DNA of 64,000 bases from Paenibacillus sp. FSL H8-0537 (GTDB lineage Bacteria > Bacillota > Bacilli > Paenibacillales > Paenibacillaceae), in assembly GCF_038051995.1 (NCBI RefSeq), contig NZ_CP150290.1:3958001-4022000 (forward strand), read 5' to 3'. This document shows, in pieces, positions 42,817 to 51,307 of the stretch. Position numbers and translations under genes: made by a program. Below the pieces are notes generated by a model. That model made no database searches and was not told where the DNA came from. It worked only from the letters and a program-made list of their open reading frames with translations. Positions within the stretch are counted from its first letter, which is position 1, and each line of letters opens with the position of its first letter.

Positions 42817-43914
42817 ATGAGCCAACCGATTGCCATTGAATTAGCTGCTACCAAAAAAACAAAGCCACAAGCCGATCAACTTGGGTTTGGAAAATATTAT
42901 ACCGACCATATGTTCATTATGGACTATGAAGCATCGAAAGGCTGGCATAGCCCAAGAATCGTTCCTTACCAGCCGATTACGCTCGACCCTGCTTCCAAGG
43001 TGTTCCATTACGGACAAACGGTGTTCGAAGGTTTGAAAGCGTATCGCACAGATAAAGGCAGCATTTTGCTGTTCCGTCCGGAAGAAAACTTTAAACGGCT
43101 TAACCGCTCTAACGAACGTCTGAGCATTCCGCATCTTGACGAGGAAATTGCGCTGGAAGCTTTGAAGCAGCTCATTGCTGTTGATCAGGACTGGATCCCT
43201 GATGAGGATAAAACATCCCTATACGTCCGTCCATTCATTATTGCGAATGAATCATCACTTGGTGTAGCCCCTTCGCAAAACTACATGTTTATGATTATCC
43301 TTTCACCAGTCGGCTCGTATTACGCGGAAGGCATTCATCCGGTGAAGATTTTTGTGGAATCCGAATATGTACGTGCGGTTAAAGGCGGCGTCGGCAATGC
43401 CAAGACAGCCGGCAACTATGCCGCAGGCCTGAAAGCCCAGGAAGAAGCGGCAGCTAAAGGCTGTACGCAAGTGTTGTGGCTGGACGGTGTTGAGCGCAAA
43501 TACGTAGAGGAAGTCGGCAGCATGAATGTCTTTTTCAGCATCAATGGCACAATTGTAACTCCGGCGCTGAATGGCAGCATTCTCGACGGCATTACGCGCA
43601 AATCGATTATTGAGCTGCTTAAATCGTGGAACATTCCCGTTGAGGAGCGCAAGCTGTCCATTGACGAGCTAGTCGAGGCTTATCATAACGATACGCTGGA
43701 GGAAGCTTTCGGAACGGGTACGGCAGCGGTTATTTCTCCAATTGGAGAGCTGCATTACCTCGATGAGCAGCTGCTGCTGCGCGGCGGAGAGACAGGACCT
43801 TTGTCACGCAAGCTGTATGAGACGTTAACAGGCATCCAAACGGGCGTCATTGCCGACCCATTTGGCTGGACCGTTGAACTTCCAAGTGCCCAATATACCG
43901 CTGGAACAAAATAA
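42817..43914 (+). CDS. ilvE: Branched-chain-amino-acid aminotransferase
   Basis: PLP-dependent fold-IV transaminase of 365 residues converting Leu, Ile and Val with 2-oxoglutarate. FHYGQTVFEGLKAYR, the PLP lysine in GGVGNAKTAGNYAAGL (K about 200), EVGSMNVFF, the glycine-rich GTAAVISPIG and the C-terminus match the large bacterial BCAT type. ATG 42817 follows GGAGG by about 9 nt. Own terminator at 43961. Confidence 0.95.
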   Translation: MSQPIAIELAATKKTKPQADQLGFGKYYTDHMFIMDYEASKGWHSPRIVPYQPITLDPASKVFHYGQTVFEGLKAYRTDKGSILLFRPEENFKRLNRSNERLSIPHLDEEIALEALKQLIAVDQDWIPDEDKTSLYVRPFIIANESSLGVAPSQNYMFMIILSPVGSYYAEGIHPVKIFVESEYVRAVKGGVGNAKTAGNYAAGLKAQEEAAAKGCTQVLWLDGVERKYVEEVGSMNVFFSINGTIVTPALNGSILDGITRKSIIELLKSWNIPVEERKLSIDELVEAYHNDTLEEAFGTGTAAVISPIGELHYLDEQLLLRGGETGPLSRKLYETLTGIQTGVIADPFGWTVELPSAQYTAGTK

Positions 43915-43960
43915 CACATAACGGCGCTCTTCCTGCGCACAGCATGCTCAGTATACACAT

Positions 43961-44010
43961 AAAACCAACCCCGTGCTCTAGTTAGGGCAGCACGGGGTTG
44001 GTTTTTGTCT
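43961..44010 (+). terminator. Terminator of ilvE
   Basis: AAAACCAACCCCGTGCT (43961-43977) pairs perfectly with AGCACGGGGTTGGTTTT (43989-44005), followed by T's. Also has an A-run on the other side and may stop the converging pdaA transcript. Confidence 0.95.
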
Positions 44011-44080
44011 TTGCATATCTTCCATTTTTACTCATCGTATTCGGCTGCAACCATTCAAGTTGCAAAGCAGCCTGTAGATA

Positions 44081-44869
44081 TCAATAGCTGCGATTGGTCA
44101 GTTGATCCAAGCTTTTGAACGTATAGCCTTGCGCCCTCGCACCGTCTATAATCGCTCCTAAGGCCTCAGCATTGTCGGAGGAAACCGAATGCAGCAAAAT
44201 AACGGCTCCCGGATGAAGCTGGCGCATCACTTGATCCTGGGCATATGCTGCGCCCCTCTGGCTGTTAATGTCCCAATCCTTATAGGCAACCGACCAGAAT
44301 ACGCTTGTATATCCAGCCTGCTTGCTGACAGCAAGCACCTGATTGCTGAAAATACCTCTTGGCGGACGCAAATACGCCATTTGCTGCTGGCCCGTCAGCA
44401 GCGCGGACTGCTCCTCCACCTTTTGGAGCTCGGTCTGAATTTGTCCTGAGCTTAGCTGTGTCATATCCGGGTGGCTCCAGGAATGGTTGCCAACGATATG
44501 CCCTTCCGACGCCATTCGCTTGACTAGCTCCGGCTGATCTTTAATGAAATGGCCCGTTACAAAAAAAGCGGCAGGAACACCCTTCGCCTTAAGCGTATCC
44601 AATACCTTCGCCGTATAGCCATTTTCATAGCCATTATCGAAGGTCAGATAGAGCTCCTTTTGCTTCGTATCGCCGAGGAAAATCGCCCCATTTTGCTGGA
44701 CGATGCCTTTAAAGCCCTCCTCATTAATCGAAGGCAGCTGTCCTCCTGTGCTTTTCTTAAACCCGAAATGATAAACCCCCGGCTGTGCCAACGCGCTGCC
44801 CATGCCAAGACAGCCTAGCCATACAGCCAAACACAGGCTTAGCAGCCGGAGTGTCATACGCTTCATCAT
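44081..44869 (-). CDS. pdaA: Polysaccharide deacetylase, PdaA-like
   Basis: Secreted NodB-fold deacetylase. A signal peptide (basic MMKRM start, hydrophobic core to about 24, then ALAQPG). Motif 1 is LTFDNGYENGY, the variant DNGYE of the PdaA/PdaB group; motif 2 is HSWSHPD; motif 3 is YLRPPRGIFS. PdaA removes an acetyl from muramic acid so that spore-cortex muramic lactam can form, which fits a spore former. 262 residues from ATG 44869 (AGGGGG upstream). Confidence 0.88.
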   Translation of the reverse strand: MMKRMTLRLLSLCLAVWLGCLGMGSALAQPGVYHFGFKKSTGGQLPSINEEGFKGIVQQNGAIFLGDTKQKELYLTFDNGYENGYTAKVLDTLKAKGVPAAFFVTGHFIKDQPELVKRMASEGHIVGNHSWSHPDMTQLSSGQIQTELQKVEEQSALLTGQQQMAYLRPPRGIFSNQVLAVSKQAGYTSVFWSVAYKDWDINSQRGAAYAQDQVMRQLHPGAVILLHSVSSDNAEALGAIIDGARAQGYTFKSLDQLTNRSY

Positions 44870-44949
44870 GCTGTTCCCCCTCATTCATTTGCTGCTTACT
44901 CAGCTTTATGTTCTGCATCCCGCAAGCAAATTATGAGTAGAACCTCACA

Positions 44950-45855
44950 TTAAATAAGCGATAGCTTATCCGGATTATACATCGTATAAATACGCTTGAT
45001 ACGGCTGCCGGCCTCCGTATGAACCCATTCCAGACATATAACCGCCTGTACAGCCTTTTCACGGCGAAAGACGAGCGCTGGCTGCCCGTTTATGATGGAG
45101 ACAGATAAGCTCGCAGCGTGCAGGCTGTGCGTAGACATTCTCCGCAACAGTATGACAGCGCGGCGTGCGCTAATAACGGGCCGCCTCACTGCAGTAACTT
45201 TGCCCCCGCCGTCGGTGATAAGCACAGCATCTTGACGCATCAACGCAAGCAGCTTCCCAATATCGGCCTGTTCAAATGCCGCAACAAATGGCTCCAATGC
45301 AGCTGCGTCCACCGTTAGCTCTCGTTCTTCAGCATGCGATTGTGGAAGCTGGCGGTACAGGTCGAGCGCCTGCTTGGCACGACTTAAAATTTTGCGACAG
45401 TTTGCCTCTGACTTGCCTACCAGCTCAGCAAGCTCATCGTAGCCATAGCCATAGCCTTCACGCAGCACAAATACAGCACGCTCTAATGGGGATAAATGCT
45501 CCAGCATGACGAGCATCGCATAGCTGATCGTTTCCCTGCGCGCAAGCTGCTCCAAAGGCTCATCACCATAATTGCCGCTCCATGGCTCCGGCAGCCATTC
45601 GCCGATATAAGCTTCTCGCTTGTGGCGGGCAGATTGCAGCACATTCATACAGCGATTGACCGTCATTTTGCACAAATAGGCTTTGACATTGCTCAGCGGA
45701 TAAGGCTCCGCCGACTGAAGCGTCACAAAAACATCCTGGACGACATCGTCCGCCTCCTGCCGTGATCCAAGCAGCTTGTATGCAAGCGAGCTAAGCAGCG
45801 ACTTATAATCCGCATACCACTCTGCTACTTTCCACAACACCTGAGTATCCGCCAT
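44950..45855 (-). CDS. sigJ: ECF RNA polymerase sigma factor, SigJ type
   Basis: 301 residues. Sigma region 2 is YKLLGSRQEADDVVQDVFVTL (about 22-42) and region 4 is LEHLSPLERAVFVLREGYGYGYDEL (about 119-143). A C-terminal SnoaL-like domain of about 120 residues follows, the layout of the SigJ/ECF41 group. No membrane anti-sigma gene is adjacent. The carboxymuconolactone-decarboxylase-like gene that usually accompanies this group lies upstream on the same strand, separated by the MITE at 45922. The tail domain itself is thought to regulate activity. Confidence 0.9.
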   Translation of the reverse strand: MADTQVLWKVAEWYADYKSLLSSLAYKLLGSRQEADDVVQDVFVTLQSAEPYPLSNVKAYLCKMTVNRCMNVLQSARHKREAYIGEWLPEPWSGNYGDEPLEQLARRETISYAMLVMLEHLSPLERAVFVLREGYGYGYDELAELVGKSEANCRKILSRAKQALDLYRQLPQSHAEERELTVDAAALEPFVAAFEQADIGKLLALMRQDAVLITDGGGKVTAVRRPVISARRAVILLRRMSTHSLHAASLSVSIINGQPALVFRREKAVQAVICLEWVHTEAGSRIKRIYTMYNPDKLSLI

Positions 45856-45921
45856 CTCGCGTCCAAAACTTCCTTTCCCTCAACAAAATAACCAAATTTA
45901 TAAATTCCTATAATGTCCCTT

Positions 45922-46086
45922 TAGGGCGTGTCTGAAAACCCGTTCAGTGGCCCCTTTCACCGCCTTTTCGCCCCCTGCTTCGTTCCGTTTGCTTGACGTA
46001 CCCCCGGTACGCCTTCACAAGCGCGCCTTGCATGGAACGAAAATTCGGCAAATTTTGCTGTCCTCAGCGTTCTCAGACACGCCCTA
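45922..46086. mobile_element. MITE-like element with TA target site and 15-20 bp terminal inverted repeats
   Basis: Begins TA-GGGCGTGTCTGAAAAC at 45922 and ends GTTCTCAGACACGCCC-TA at 46086. Inner parts carry further palindromes (GTACC/GGTAC near 45998 and CGTTCC/GGAACG). 165 bp, no coding capacity. The TA at both ends resembles the target duplication of IS630/Tc1-type elements, so it is probably a deletion derivative moved in trans. It lies between two genes of one presumed operon. Confidence 0.8.
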
Positions 46087-46530
46087 GTCAAAGCAGCCAG
46101 GGAACATGCTGGTTGAAATGGCAATTCGATTCCAGCTGTTGATTGTAATAATTGCTAAAATTAATGCGGTATATTCCGCTTCATCATAATAGTCTCTCAC
46201 CCGATTGTACAGCTCATCCGGCACTCCCGCTTCCGAAACCTGAGTCACATGCTCGGTCAATTCCAATACGGCACATTCCTTCTCCGTATAAATTGGCGCT
46301 TCTCGCCATACGCTTAGCAGCATAATGCGCTGCAAGCTTTCGCCCTTGTTCATAAGATCCTCACTATGCATATCCAGACAAAAAGCACAGCCATTGATTT
46401 GCGACGCCCGCAGCTTAATAAGCTCATAGGTGATAGGATCAATGCCGGAGCTTGATGCTGCTTTCTCCAATTCCATCAACGCTTTAAATACAGCCGGGTT
46501 CGCCGTGCGATAGTTTACTCTTAATTTCAT
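46084..46530 (-). CDS. Carboxymuconolactone decarboxylase / AhpD-like protein
   Basis: 148 residues with the AhpD-type motif NGCAFCLDMHSEDL (about residues 47-60, CxxC and the following His). AhpD-like proteins act as peroxidase partners or thiol-active proteins; members of this subgroup pair with SigJ. Start ATG 46530 has AGGAGG 8 nt upstream. The stop TAG (46086-46084) is made by the last base pairs of the MITE plus its TA, so insertion hit the original stop and rebuilt one at nearly the same place. The C-terminus (TSMFPGCFD) looks natural in length. Confidence 0.88.
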   Translation of the reverse strand: MKLRVNYRTANPAVFKALMELEKAASSSGIDPITYELIKLRASQINGCAFCLDMHSEDLMNKGESLQRIMLLSVWREAPIYTEKECAVLELTEHVTQVSEAGVPDELYNRVRDYYDEAEYTALILAIITINSWNRIAISTSMFPGCFD

Positions 46531-46610
46531 TATAAATTCCTCCTGGTAGGTTGGTGTTTTTCGGTTCTCATAAGATAAGACAAAGAAGCCTCCTCTTTTG
46601 TGACAAACAA

Positions 46611-46660
46611 AAGCAAAAAAAAACCGAACTTTACGCATAAAGCGTAAAATCCGGCTTTTT
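46611..46660 (-). terminator. Terminator of the zinc-ribbon gene
   Basis: CCGAACTTTACGC (46624-46636) pairs imperfectly with GCGTAAAATCCGG (46642-46654). On the minus strand a long T-run follows, on the plus strand a T5. Lies between the gene at 46805 and the AhpD-like gene. Confidence 0.7.
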
Positions 46661-46804
46661 CCCTCCTATTAATGCTTGTTAGCAGCATTGCCACTCTAAC
46701 TTGTACGTACATAATAAAAGATTAAATCCCATATCTCACTCAAGTTGTACGGACGACTCAATCTCATTACTATGACACTCCGAAAAGGTACCTCTCCCGA
46801 CAAG

Positions 46805-46993
46805 CTATTGCTTCTCTAATCGGTACGTATGACCGCAGAAGGAGCATTTGAACAATATGCCTGTCTCACCCACGACCCAGCTGATGCGATCATCGTCCTC
46901 CGCTTCCAAATATTCGCGTCCCTGATCATCTCGATCTCCGGTTGCGAACAGTCCGGTTTGATTGCCGCAAACACATTCAAAGGTTAGCACCAC
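46805..46993 (-). CDS. Small zinc-ribbon-like protein, 62 aa
   Basis: Not recognised by name. ECVCGN near the N-terminus and CSFCGHTY near the C-terminus give a C-x-C plus C-x2-C set able to bind zinc; the middle is acidic (EAEDDDRISW). ATG 46993 with AGGGAGGG upstream. Divergent from the Xre regulator gene, with the Xre operator between them. Confidence 0.75.
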   Translation of the reverse strand: MVLTFECVCGNQTGLFATGDRDDQGREYLEAEDDDRISWVVGETGILFKCSFCGHTYRLEKQ

Positions 46994-47047
46994 TGTTTAT
47001 TCGCCCTCCCTAAATACAAATATTTCCTGCTAATTTCGCCAAAACTA

Positions 47048-47075
47048 TTGACAATGATACATTTTGTATCATAAA
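47048..47075 (+). promoter_or_regulatory. Promoter with palindromic operator of the Xre gene
   Basis: TTGACA (47048-47053) and CATAAA (47070-47075) are about 16 bp apart. The perfect palindrome ATGATACA-TTT-TGTATCAT (47054-47072) fills the spacer. A repressor there would block RNA polymerase, and the best candidate is the downstream Xre protein itself. Confidence 0.7.
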
Positions 47076-47127
47076 TTAATAGTTAAGCTTGTATTATTAT
47101 TTCAGCCTTTTTGAAGGAGCCACTAAA

Positions 47128-47454
47128 ATGACGATGGGAGACCGATTGAAGGAACTCCGCTTACAAAAAAATCTTTCGCAAGAAGCCGTTGCCCGTGCGA
47201 TCGGAATCACCCGATCAGCCTACAGTCATTACGAAATTAACAATCGCCAGCCTGTATATGAAACGCTGATTAAGCTCGCCTTCTTTTTTCATGTAACGAC
47301 GGATTATATTATTGAAGGTGAAACCCGCCAGCAAGAGGCTGGGCTAGCCAGGGAAGAAACGCAAGAGCTGCTGCGGCTGCTGAATTATATGGATGAAGAC
47401 AAGCGAAAAGCGTCCATTGACAAGATGCTTAGTGTCCTACGCGAGTCGGAATAA
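47128..47454 (+). CDS. Xre-family helix-turn-helix regulator, 108 aa
   Basis: The helix-turn-helix domain covers about residues 6-62 (LKELRLQKNLSQEAVARAIG and TRSAYSHYEINNRQP). The C-terminal tail has RLLNYMDEDKRKASIDKML, a likely dimer or sensor helix. GAAGGAG 8 nt before ATG 47128. The operator 60 bp upstream suggests autoregulation. Target genes unknown; the divergent zinc-ribbon gene is the nearest candidate. Confidence 0.9.
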   Translation: MTMGDRLKELRLQKNLSQEAVARAIGITRSAYSHYEINNRQPVYETLIKLAFFFHVTTDYIIEGETRQQEAGLAREETQELLRLLNYMDEDKRKASIDKMLSVLRESE

Positions 47455-47486
47455 TTCTTAGCCATCTTGATGCCCTGCTGCCTTCG

Positions 47487-48107
47487 TTAGCGGCGAGCCG
47501 TCAGAACGGCCATCATCAGTGCGAGGATAGCAAAGCTGGCTGCATAACCGCCAATAATGTCCGTTGCGTAATGGACGCTGAAATAAAGCCTTGAGGCGCC
47601 CATTAATAAAATAAGCAAGCCGGCGAGTACATAGCTGATCCGTTTCGTCGTTTGACTGAACCAGGCATCCCTTCCAATCCATATAGCTGCCAACCCATAA
47701 AGCGAAAGCGCCATCATGGCATTCCCGCTCGGGAAACTTGTGCTAGCTGCCTCTATTCCCCAAGCCTCCTCTGGCCGACCCCGGTCAAAGGCCATTTTGG
47801 CCAAAGTATTCGTTATGTATACAAGTCCAGTACCAACTATAATCGGTGCTGCTTTCAGCCAGCCGCTGCGCCAGCCGAACCATAGAAAAAGCGCAAAAGT
47901 CGCTGCGATAATAAAGAGCGAAGATCCCATATAAGACAGCACTCTAAAAAAAGCTGTCCAGCCTTCTCCCCGCATTTGCTGAGCGAATGCGGCTGTTTCT
48001 TTGTCCAGCTGTGACAGCTCCAGGCGTACAGCCTGCTGTGCAGTTAATGCAAATATAAGCACGCTTGCAGCAAATCCAGCGATCCATCCCCAAAATCCCT
48101 TTCGAAT
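47487..48107 (-). CDS. PAP2-family phosphatase, membrane-bound
   Basis: Undecaprenyl-pyrophosphate- or lipid-phosphate-phosphatase-like protein. Motifs: KMAFDRGRP (KX6RP), SFPSGNAM (PSGH with Asn for His) and SRLYFSVHYATDIIGGY (SRX5HX3D). Six helices. The obvious GTG start (48062) cuts into the first helix. An upstream in-frame ATT at 48107 (AGGAG upstream, GKGFWGWIAGFAAS-like hydrophobic lead) restores a full helix, so an ATT start is proposed; no ATG, GTG or TTG in frame fits. Asn in place of the catalytic-site His of motif 2 may lower activity. Confidence 0.75.
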   Translation of the reverse strand: MRKGFWGWIAGFAASVLIFALTAQQAVRLELSQLDKETAAFAQQMRGEGWTAFFRVLSYMGSSLFIIAATFALFLWFGWRSGWLKAAPIIVGTGLVYITNTLAKMAFDRGRPEEAWGIEAASTSFPSGNAMMALSLYGLAAIWIGRDAWFSQTTKRISYVLAGLLILLMGASRLYFSVHYATDIIGGYAASFAILALMMAVLTARR

Positions 48108-48210
48108 AAATATCCTCTCCTAATTGCTTCAACTTGTTTGCTTCGCTATAATTAGCGTTGACCATAATATTATAATACAAATTTTGAAATTGGGAAGGAA
48201 TACTAAAATC

Positions 48211-49077
48211 ATGTACGTATCAGATAAATGGAGAGATTACGAGGTAATAGATACAGGAAATGGAGATAAGCTCGAGCGCTGGGGCTCCTATATTCTTCGC
48301 AGGCCGGACCCGCAAATTATTTGGCCCATAACGAAGGAAGACGGCTTGTGGCAAAAAACAGACGGCCACTATCATCGCAGTTCCTCAGGCGGCGGCGAAT
48401 GGCAGTTCAATTCCCAGCTGCCTGAGCGCTGGACGATATCCTACGGAGAGCTGTCCTTTCATATTAAGCCGACAAGCTTCAAGCATACGGGGCTATTTCC
48501 TGAGCAAGCGGTAAACTGGAGCTGGATGATGGACAAAATCCGCACGGCGGACCGTCCGATTCGCGTACTGAACCTTTTTGCCTATTCCGGTGGAGCTACA
48601 GTTGCCGCTGCAGCAGCCGGCGCAGAGGTTGTTCATGTGGATGCTTCTAAAGGCATGGTGCAGTGGGCAAAAGAAAACGCCCAGCTGTCCGGGCTGTCCG
48701 ACAAGCCAATCCGTTTCATTACCGATGATGTATTCAAGTTTGTGCAACGTGAGCAGCGTCGTGGCCGTCAATATGACGCTATTATTATGGACCCTCCATC
48801 CTACGGACGCGGCCCGAATGGCGAGACATGGAAGCTGGAAGAGAACCTGTTCCCGTTCCTTGAGTTCTGCACGACGATTTTATCCGATAATCCATTGTTT
48901 ATGCTGATAAATTCGTATACAACAGGTCTATCCCCATCCGTGCTGCATAATCTGCTTCATATGACGATGGCGAAGCGCTTCGGCGGGGCCATTCATTGCG
49001 GCGAAATTGGCCTGCCTATTACCGCATCCGGGCTTAACCTGCCTTGTGGCATATTGGGCCGCTGGGAGTCTGTCTAA
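48211..49077 (+). CDS. Class I SAM-dependent rRNA methyltransferase-like protein
   Basis: RlmI/YwbD-type methyltransferase of 288 residues. VLNLFAYSGGATVAAAAAGA (about 118-137) is the SAM loop, VVHVDASKGMVQWAKENA motif II and AIIMDPPSYGRGP the catalytic DPPxY. The N-terminal PUA-like part (residues 1-90) is reduced compared with RlmI. Substrate probably rRNA. Start ATG 48211 with GGGAAGGAA upstream. Its stop overlaps the next start (TAATG). Confidence 0.85.
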   Translation: MYVSDKWRDYEVIDTGNGDKLERWGSYILRRPDPQIIWPITKEDGLWQKTDGHYHRSSSGGGEWQFNSQLPERWTISYGELSFHIKPTSFKHTGLFPEQAVNWSWMMDKIRTADRPIRVLNLFAYSGGATVAAAAAGAEVVHVDASKGMVQWAKENAQLSGLSDKPIRFITDDVFKFVQREQRRGRQYDAIIMDPPSYGRGPNGETWKLEENLFPFLEFCTTILSDNPLFMLINSYTTGLSPSVLHNLLHMTMAKRFGGAIHCGEIGLPITASGLNLPCGILGRWESV

Positions 49078-49844
49078 TGGCAGGCCCCTCTGGGGGCAGC
49101 ATTGGCGAAATTCCAGTGCTGTTCGAGGACAATCATATTTTGGCAGTTGTAAAGCAGCCGGGCATTCCCTCCCAAGAGGATCACACCGGTACGCCGGATA
49201 TGCTGACACTGCTCAAACGCGATTTAAAAAAACGACACGATAAGCCGGGAAATGTATTTCTCGGCCTTATTCACCGGCTTGATCAGCCTGTAGGCGGCGC
49301 AATGCTGTTCGCCAAAACCTCCAAAGCGGCCTCACGGCTTTCCGAAGCTGTTCGCAGCCGAAATTTTGGCAAAACCTATGTGTGCGTCGTACATGGCAAG
49401 CCTCATGCGGCAAGCGGCAAGCTTCGCCACTTTATTCGCAAGGATGCGAAGCTGAATCAGGTGACCGTATTCAAGCAGGAAGCACCTGAAGCGAAGGAGG
49501 CTGTGCTGGAATATACCGTTATATCCAGTATAGACCGTTATTCTTTGGTAGCGGTCATGCTGCATACGGGGCGGCCTCATCAAATTCGCGCGCAAATGGC
49601 CTTTATCGGCTGCCCGCTGGTGGCCGACCGCAAATATGGAGCGCCGCAAACGGGCGGCGTTGCCGATATCGCACTTTGGTCTACTTCCGTTTCGGTTTCC
49701 CATCCCATAACGAAGGAACACGTCTGCTTCCGCTCCATCCCTTATGGCTCGAAAGCTTGGAGCTGGTGGCCGCAAGCCGAGCTGGAAGCCGCAGCAGACG
49801 TCTACTTGGCTGAAGGAGATTCCGCACATGCGCCGAAGGACTAA
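49077..49844 (+). CDS. RluA-family pseudouridine synthase
   Basis: 255 residues. GLIHRLDQPVGGAMLFAKT (about 63-81) includes the catalytic Asp of HRLDxxxxG. VMLHTGRPHQIRAQMAFIG is the second conserved motif. No S4 domain, so it is of the short RluA/YlyB-like kind. It overlaps its neighbour upstream by 1 nt (TAATG) and capA downstream by 17 nt, suggesting an operon of RNA-modifying enzymes plus capA. Confidence 0.9.
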   Translation: MAGPSGGSIGEIPVLFEDNHILAVVKQPGIPSQEDHTGTPDMLTLLKRDLKKRHDKPGNVFLGLIHRLDQPVGGAMLFAKTSKAASRLSEAVRSRNFGKTYVCVVHGKPHAASGKLRHFIRKDAKLNQVTVFKQEAPEAKEAVLEYTVISSIDRYSLVAVMLHTGRPHQIRAQMAFIGCPLVADRKYGAPQTGGVADIALWSTSVSVSHPITKEHVCFRSIPYGSKAWSWWPQAELEAAADVYLAEGDSAHAPKD

Positions 49845-51156
49845 AATTCATCTTGCCGTCAATTTGCTCCTGCTGCTGCTGGCAGCAGCAGGACTCCTTA
49901 TTATTTTCTTCCCGACACTAGCAAGCTCATTACCGTTTACCGCTAGCTTTACCGCTAACAGCGGCGATTCCACGCTGGAAGTGGCGTCGGAATCAGGCGC
50001 CAGCGCACAACCGACAACAGCTCCTAGTGCAACGACCTCCCCTGTGCCTTCATCTGAACCATCACCAGTGCCGACTACAACGCAGGAAGCAGCCTCTCCC
50101 CCATCCAGCCCTTCTAAGAGCTATCAGGAAGCGCTATGGGTCGCAGTTGGCGATATTATGATGCACTCCCCGGAGCTGCCAGGGGCCTATAATAAAAAAA
50201 CGAAAAGCTATAACTTTGACCCTTTCTTTCAAGATGTAGAGTCGATATTGAAGGAAGGCGACTGGGTTTTGGCGAATTTAGAAACGCCTGTTGCCGGATC
50301 AGCATTCGAATATACCGGTTACCCGACGTTTAATGCGCCCGTTGCCCTGCTTGATGCGCTGCAAAACGCCGGCTTCAACATATTGACCAATGCCAACAAT
50401 CATGTGCTAGACAAAGGCGAAAAAGGGCTGCTGCTGACGCTTGCGCATATGAAGGAGAAAGGATTTATAATAAAAGGCTCCGCCGCCACACAAAAGGAAG
50501 CGGATACAAATATTATCGTCGAAAAAAACGGGATTCGCATGGGGCTGCTCGCATACACATATGGTACGAACGGCATTGCTATTCCTAAAGGAAAACCCTA
50601 TATGGTTCCGCTAATTGACGAGCAAAAAATGATTGGCGACATTAAGAAGCTGAAGAAAGCAGGAGCTGATTTTGTTACGGTGGCGCTCCATTTTGGAACA
50701 GAGTATCAGACGAAGCCAAATGAGGAGCAGAAGACGCTTGCCCGCAAGCTGATTGCGGAAGGAGCCGACATTATAGCAGGTTCGCATACGCATGTTATTC
50801 AGCCCTATGAGGTGCTGGAGGCAACGGATGACAACGGGCGCGAGCGCCAAGGACTTATTATATATTCGATGGGCAATTTTATTTCCAACCAGCGTGGAGA
50901 CACGAAGGATTACGGCGTTATTTATCAAGTGCTTATTCGCAAAAATAACGGGGACGGCAGCATCCAGCTTGCCGATATTGAAGCGATTCCGACTTGGGTC
51001 TACCGCTACAAACCGGATCATAATTATCGCTATCGCATACTGCCTGTCGAGCAGACGCTGGCGGAGCAGTCAAGCAAGCTGCTCACACCGGATCTATATG
51101 CTTCTCTGAAAAAAAATCTCAGCCTGCTGCGTACAAGGCTCGAATCAATGTCTTAG
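49828..51156 (+). CDS. CapA/PgsA-family metallophosphatase-like protein
   Basis: 442 residues. An N-terminal membrane anchor (residues 10-32) and a long Ser/Thr/Pro-rich linker (about 38-95). The CapA domain follows: WVAVGDIMMHSPE, VLANLETPVAG, LTNANNHVLDKGEKG, VALHFGTEYQ and IIAGSHTHVIQPYE carry the metal-binding residues. The family includes poly-gamma-glutamate export proteins and surface phosphoesterases; no capBC genes are here, so a cell-surface hydrolase role is as likely. Start ATG 49828 has GAAGGAG upstream. Own terminator at 51204. Confidence 0.88.
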   Translation: MRRRTKIHLAVNLLLLLLAAAGLLIIFFPTLASSLPFTASFTANSGDSTLEVASESGASAQPTTAPSATTSPVPSSEPSPVPTTTQEAASPPSSPSKSYQEALWVAVGDIMMHSPELPGAYNKKTKSYNFDPFFQDVESILKEGDWVLANLETPVAGSAFEYTGYPTFNAPVALLDALQNAGFNILTNANNHVLDKGEKGLLLTLAHMKEKGFIIKGSAATQKEADTNIIVEKNGIRMGLLAYTYGTNGIAIPKGKPYMVPLIDEQKMIGDIKKLKKAGADFVTVALHFGTEYQTKPNEEQKTLARKLIAEGADIIAGSHTHVIQPYEVLEATDDNGRERQGLIIYSMGNFISNQRGDTKDYGVIYQVLIRKNNGDGSIQLADIEAIPTWVYRYKPDHNYRYRILPVEQTLAEQSSKLLTPDLYASLKKNLSLLRTRLESMS

Positions 51157-51203
51157 AAGCTTCTTAGAGCATGCGAGGCAGCAGACCGAAGGGTTGAGCA
51201 TTA

Positions 51204-51240
51204 ACGGGCGTTGCTGTCCTTAGACGGCAACGCCCGTTTT
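51204..51240 (+). terminator. Terminator of capA
   Basis: ACGGGCGTTGC (51204-51214) pairs with GCAACGCCCGT (51227-51237), followed by TTTT. Confidence 0.9.
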
Positions 51241-51307
51241 ATGCACAGAATATAGCGCCGGCGTCTTGCCTTGCTCGCCTATTCACCTGTCTTCTGCAAT
51301 GGCCAAA

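Noticed and set aside
45922..46086. Terminator or plain operon spacer
   Set aside because: Terminal inverted repeats bounded by TA and internal palindromes over 165 bp fit a MITE better; there is no T-run.
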